Shown piece by piece: positions 62,010-64,000 of a stretch of DNA of 64,000 nucleotides. Source of the stretch: Paralvinella palmiformis (Eukaryota > Annelida > Polychaeta > Terebellida > Alvinellidae); assembly GCA_025642065.1 (NCBI GenBank), contig JAODUP010000481.1, positions 1-64,000 on the forward strand, read 5' to 3'. Under the pieces are notes generated by a model. It was given only the letters and a program-made list of their open reading frames with translations, made no database searches and was not told the origin of the DNA. The position numbers and the translations under genes are program-made. Every line of letters starts with the position of its first letter. Within the stretch, counting starts at the first letter, position 1.

Positions 62010-62706
62010 TTAATTATGTGTGCATCTCTCTCATAGAAATGAGGGCACCTTCATGGTCTAACTGGTAGCGCGTGGGATCACAGATTCTACCACCTGTGTT
62101 TGAATCTTGGTGTAGCATTTCTGAAGGGTGTTTCATATTTGAGTTCGCTCAGCCCATTTAGCCTATCATGTGCATAAAAATGGTCATAAAATATCAATGA
62201 TCATCTCTCATGGAAAAGCTGCAACGTCCAGCTTGTAGATTCAGATCCAGCTACACCTATGTTTGTGGGATTTGTTTCCCTTGGCAGACACCCTTCGGCC
62301 ATATGTCCCAGGTGTGACCAGTGTCAAGTCTAGACAACTCGTCCTCTGGAAGAACGATAGAGCTTACAAATAATGCATGTTGTTGCTTTTGCCTTCAAGA
62401 AATGCCAAACAATTAATTTGCACCTATTTTTCAACCAATCTGACCAATATTATTATTGATATCTGATCTTGGTTATGCGAACGTAAGACCATGTTAGTCA
62501 AGTCTTGTCGTGATCTGTATTCACTTGAACCACTTGCCAGGAAAACACTTTTAATCAGTTCCTTGTGTGTAGCCATATTTAATTAGAAAAGTCGCACAGC
62601 ATCACACTTTTTAGATGGTGGAAGTTTCATATTTCGTCTAATGGGATTTACAGTTTTCAGCAAGTTAGTAATATCAAGCATCTGATCATTATTAAAGTAT
62701 TACAGG

Positions 62707-62745
<39 letters not shown>

Positions 62746-63506
62746 CATTACTGTAACTAAATATGTTTTTAATTCATTATCAGTTTTAACAGACTCTGTT
62801 AACGGGCTTCACTATCATGCTCAGTCACTGATAGGAATATTTTTTTCACAGTAACATGTGCAACTTAAATACCAAAACTCAATAGAAATACCATACAAAT
62901 CAGTCACTAAAAATTATCTAATCCAAATTTGGTTATGGTGTTTCATTTTTTGCCCAACAAGAAATCTTTGTATTCCCCTTAAAGTTGTTACTCTCTCCAT
63001 CAATAGAAAAAAAATTCAGTTCTCAAGACATGAACTGGACATTTCATTGAGATTTATTTCAGATGTTTTTCATGCAAAATAATACGTACAATTTTTTAGG
63101 GGAATAATTTATAAAGTTTCACAATTCTGTTTTTTTTTCTTCACATTTGCTCGACAAATACCGATGCATTAACTGTAACCACATAATAGTATTCATATAG
63201 ACAGGAAGGTGCAAAAAAAATGGGAGAAATTAGATTTATGGCATAAACATGTTTTCATACCAGTAATTGATTATGGTTAGGTGATCAGTGAACATCTCCA
63301 TTTTGATCTTCAGTGACCCAGAAAAGGTTAATCAGTTAATCAAGATTAAAATTTAGATTGCTGACATCTGTTGTGTGAAAAAACACTAAGAATGCTTTGA
63401 AGATAAAAAGTCAAACGTAGAAATACTATGGCTTATATAATTAAGAATTATAATTTAGACTCTATCCTGGATAATTTGTATTACATGTAGGCTGGTAACT
63501 TGATTA
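62010..63506 (+). repeat. 1.5-kb tandem duplication, unit 2 (AASS intron 7)
   Basis: Second unit, directly abutting unit 1. Differences cluster at 63130-63230, where 'ggttgtattag' becomes 'gggagaaattag'. The rest is nearly identical, including (AT)n arrays of almost equal length, which suggests a very recent event or an assembly artefact. Confidence 0.95.
62044..62205 (+). mobile_element. tRNA-derived SINE within duplication unit 2
   Basis: Copy of the 60547-60709 SINE, with one G deleted ('gtgtagcatttc') and a few transitions. Confidence 0.75.
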
Positions 63507-64000
63507 AAATTCTTATTCAGATTGCTATTTTATAAATAACTGCACAGCATATCATGCAATCAATTGTTGTTATAAACTTGTGGGAGGGGGTTCTTTTATG
63601 GCAACAGGTGTATGACTTGTCTAGGTTTTATTCATATTACCTGATGCCACTGATTCTGTATGTATGACATTGTGTGTAATCATATCACTTATCTTCCCAT
63701 TGGTGATACATGCAGATATGAATATGGGTAATGTACAACTCTTCGATATTATTATTGTTTTGTTTGTTGTTTTGATCCACTAATGTTGCATGCTTAGTCT
63801 CTCGCACAATTTGTGAATATGGGAAGTGGATCTGATGAAGATATCAGTTTGGAACTGCTGCTGTATACATTCATTGTGCTCTGTGTAGGCCATTCTCAAA
63901 TTACAGAAACAAAATCCGGAATGTATTTTATCGTAGTTCGAATACAGGCCTGTTGCCTTTGAGGTTCTTGCCTTTTGGAGAATATTATCATACAATATTC
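63507..64000. other. AASS intron 7 continuation, no exon recognised
   Basis: No exon encoding the next conserved reductase segment is visible before the window ends. The intron therefore exceeds 3.7 kb. Open frames here match nothing. Confidence 0.5.

Overview
The window is eukaryotic nuclear DNA from an animal. It is AT-rich, its genes are split by GT..AG introns, it holds many long (AT)n arrays, and it is densely populated by decayed DNA transposons, LINE remnants and tRNA-derived SINEs. The intron-rich CLN3, SPCS1 and AASS orthologues, a single-exon class A GPCR and the repeat style suggest a lophotrochozoan, most likely a marine mollusc. That placement is inference; no species can be read from the sequence.

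Four real protein genes are supported. (1) 2327-3397 (+): an intronless rhodopsin-class GPCR. (2) 13862-21708 (+): SPCS1, four coding exons, 106 aa. (3) 36295-24416 (-): CLN3/battenin, 15 coding exons, 429 aa, tail-to-tail with SPCS1. (4) 52920-60217 (+): the first seven coding exons of AASS (mitochondrial lysine degradation), covering most of the lysine-ketoglutarate reductase half; the rest lies beyond the right edge. All exon phases join exactly in the three split genes. The four genes have unrelated housekeeping or sensory roles and nothing suggests an operon.

Between and inside them lie mobile-element remains. 1-1616: a diverged duplication carrying a piece of a hAT-type MITE. 7709-8220: 3' end of a LINE. 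9640-13020: a heavily broken relic of a large uncharacterised protein resembling a family found in animal genomes. 13100-13502: an LTR-like segment. 22204-22463: a fold-back element. 30630-31345: a pogo/Tc1-like element in CLN3 intron 8. 39690-40752: a BED-finger hAT derivative. 41399-42654: a MULE with 9-bp target duplication, nested in another repeat. 43892-47190: a hAT/ZMYM1-like relic with terminal inverted repeats. 47860-48925: a LINE reverse-transcriptase relic. 58251-58580: a complete hAT MITE with 8-bp target duplication. 60513-63506: a very recent 1.5-kb tandem duplication in AASS intron 7. A tRNA-derived SINE occurs at least seven times.

I found no CRISPR array, rRNA gene or convincing functional tRNA gene, and no multi-gene system. 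The most interesting content is transposon biology: intact target-site duplications, nested insertions and the uncharacterised 9.6-13.0 kb relic.
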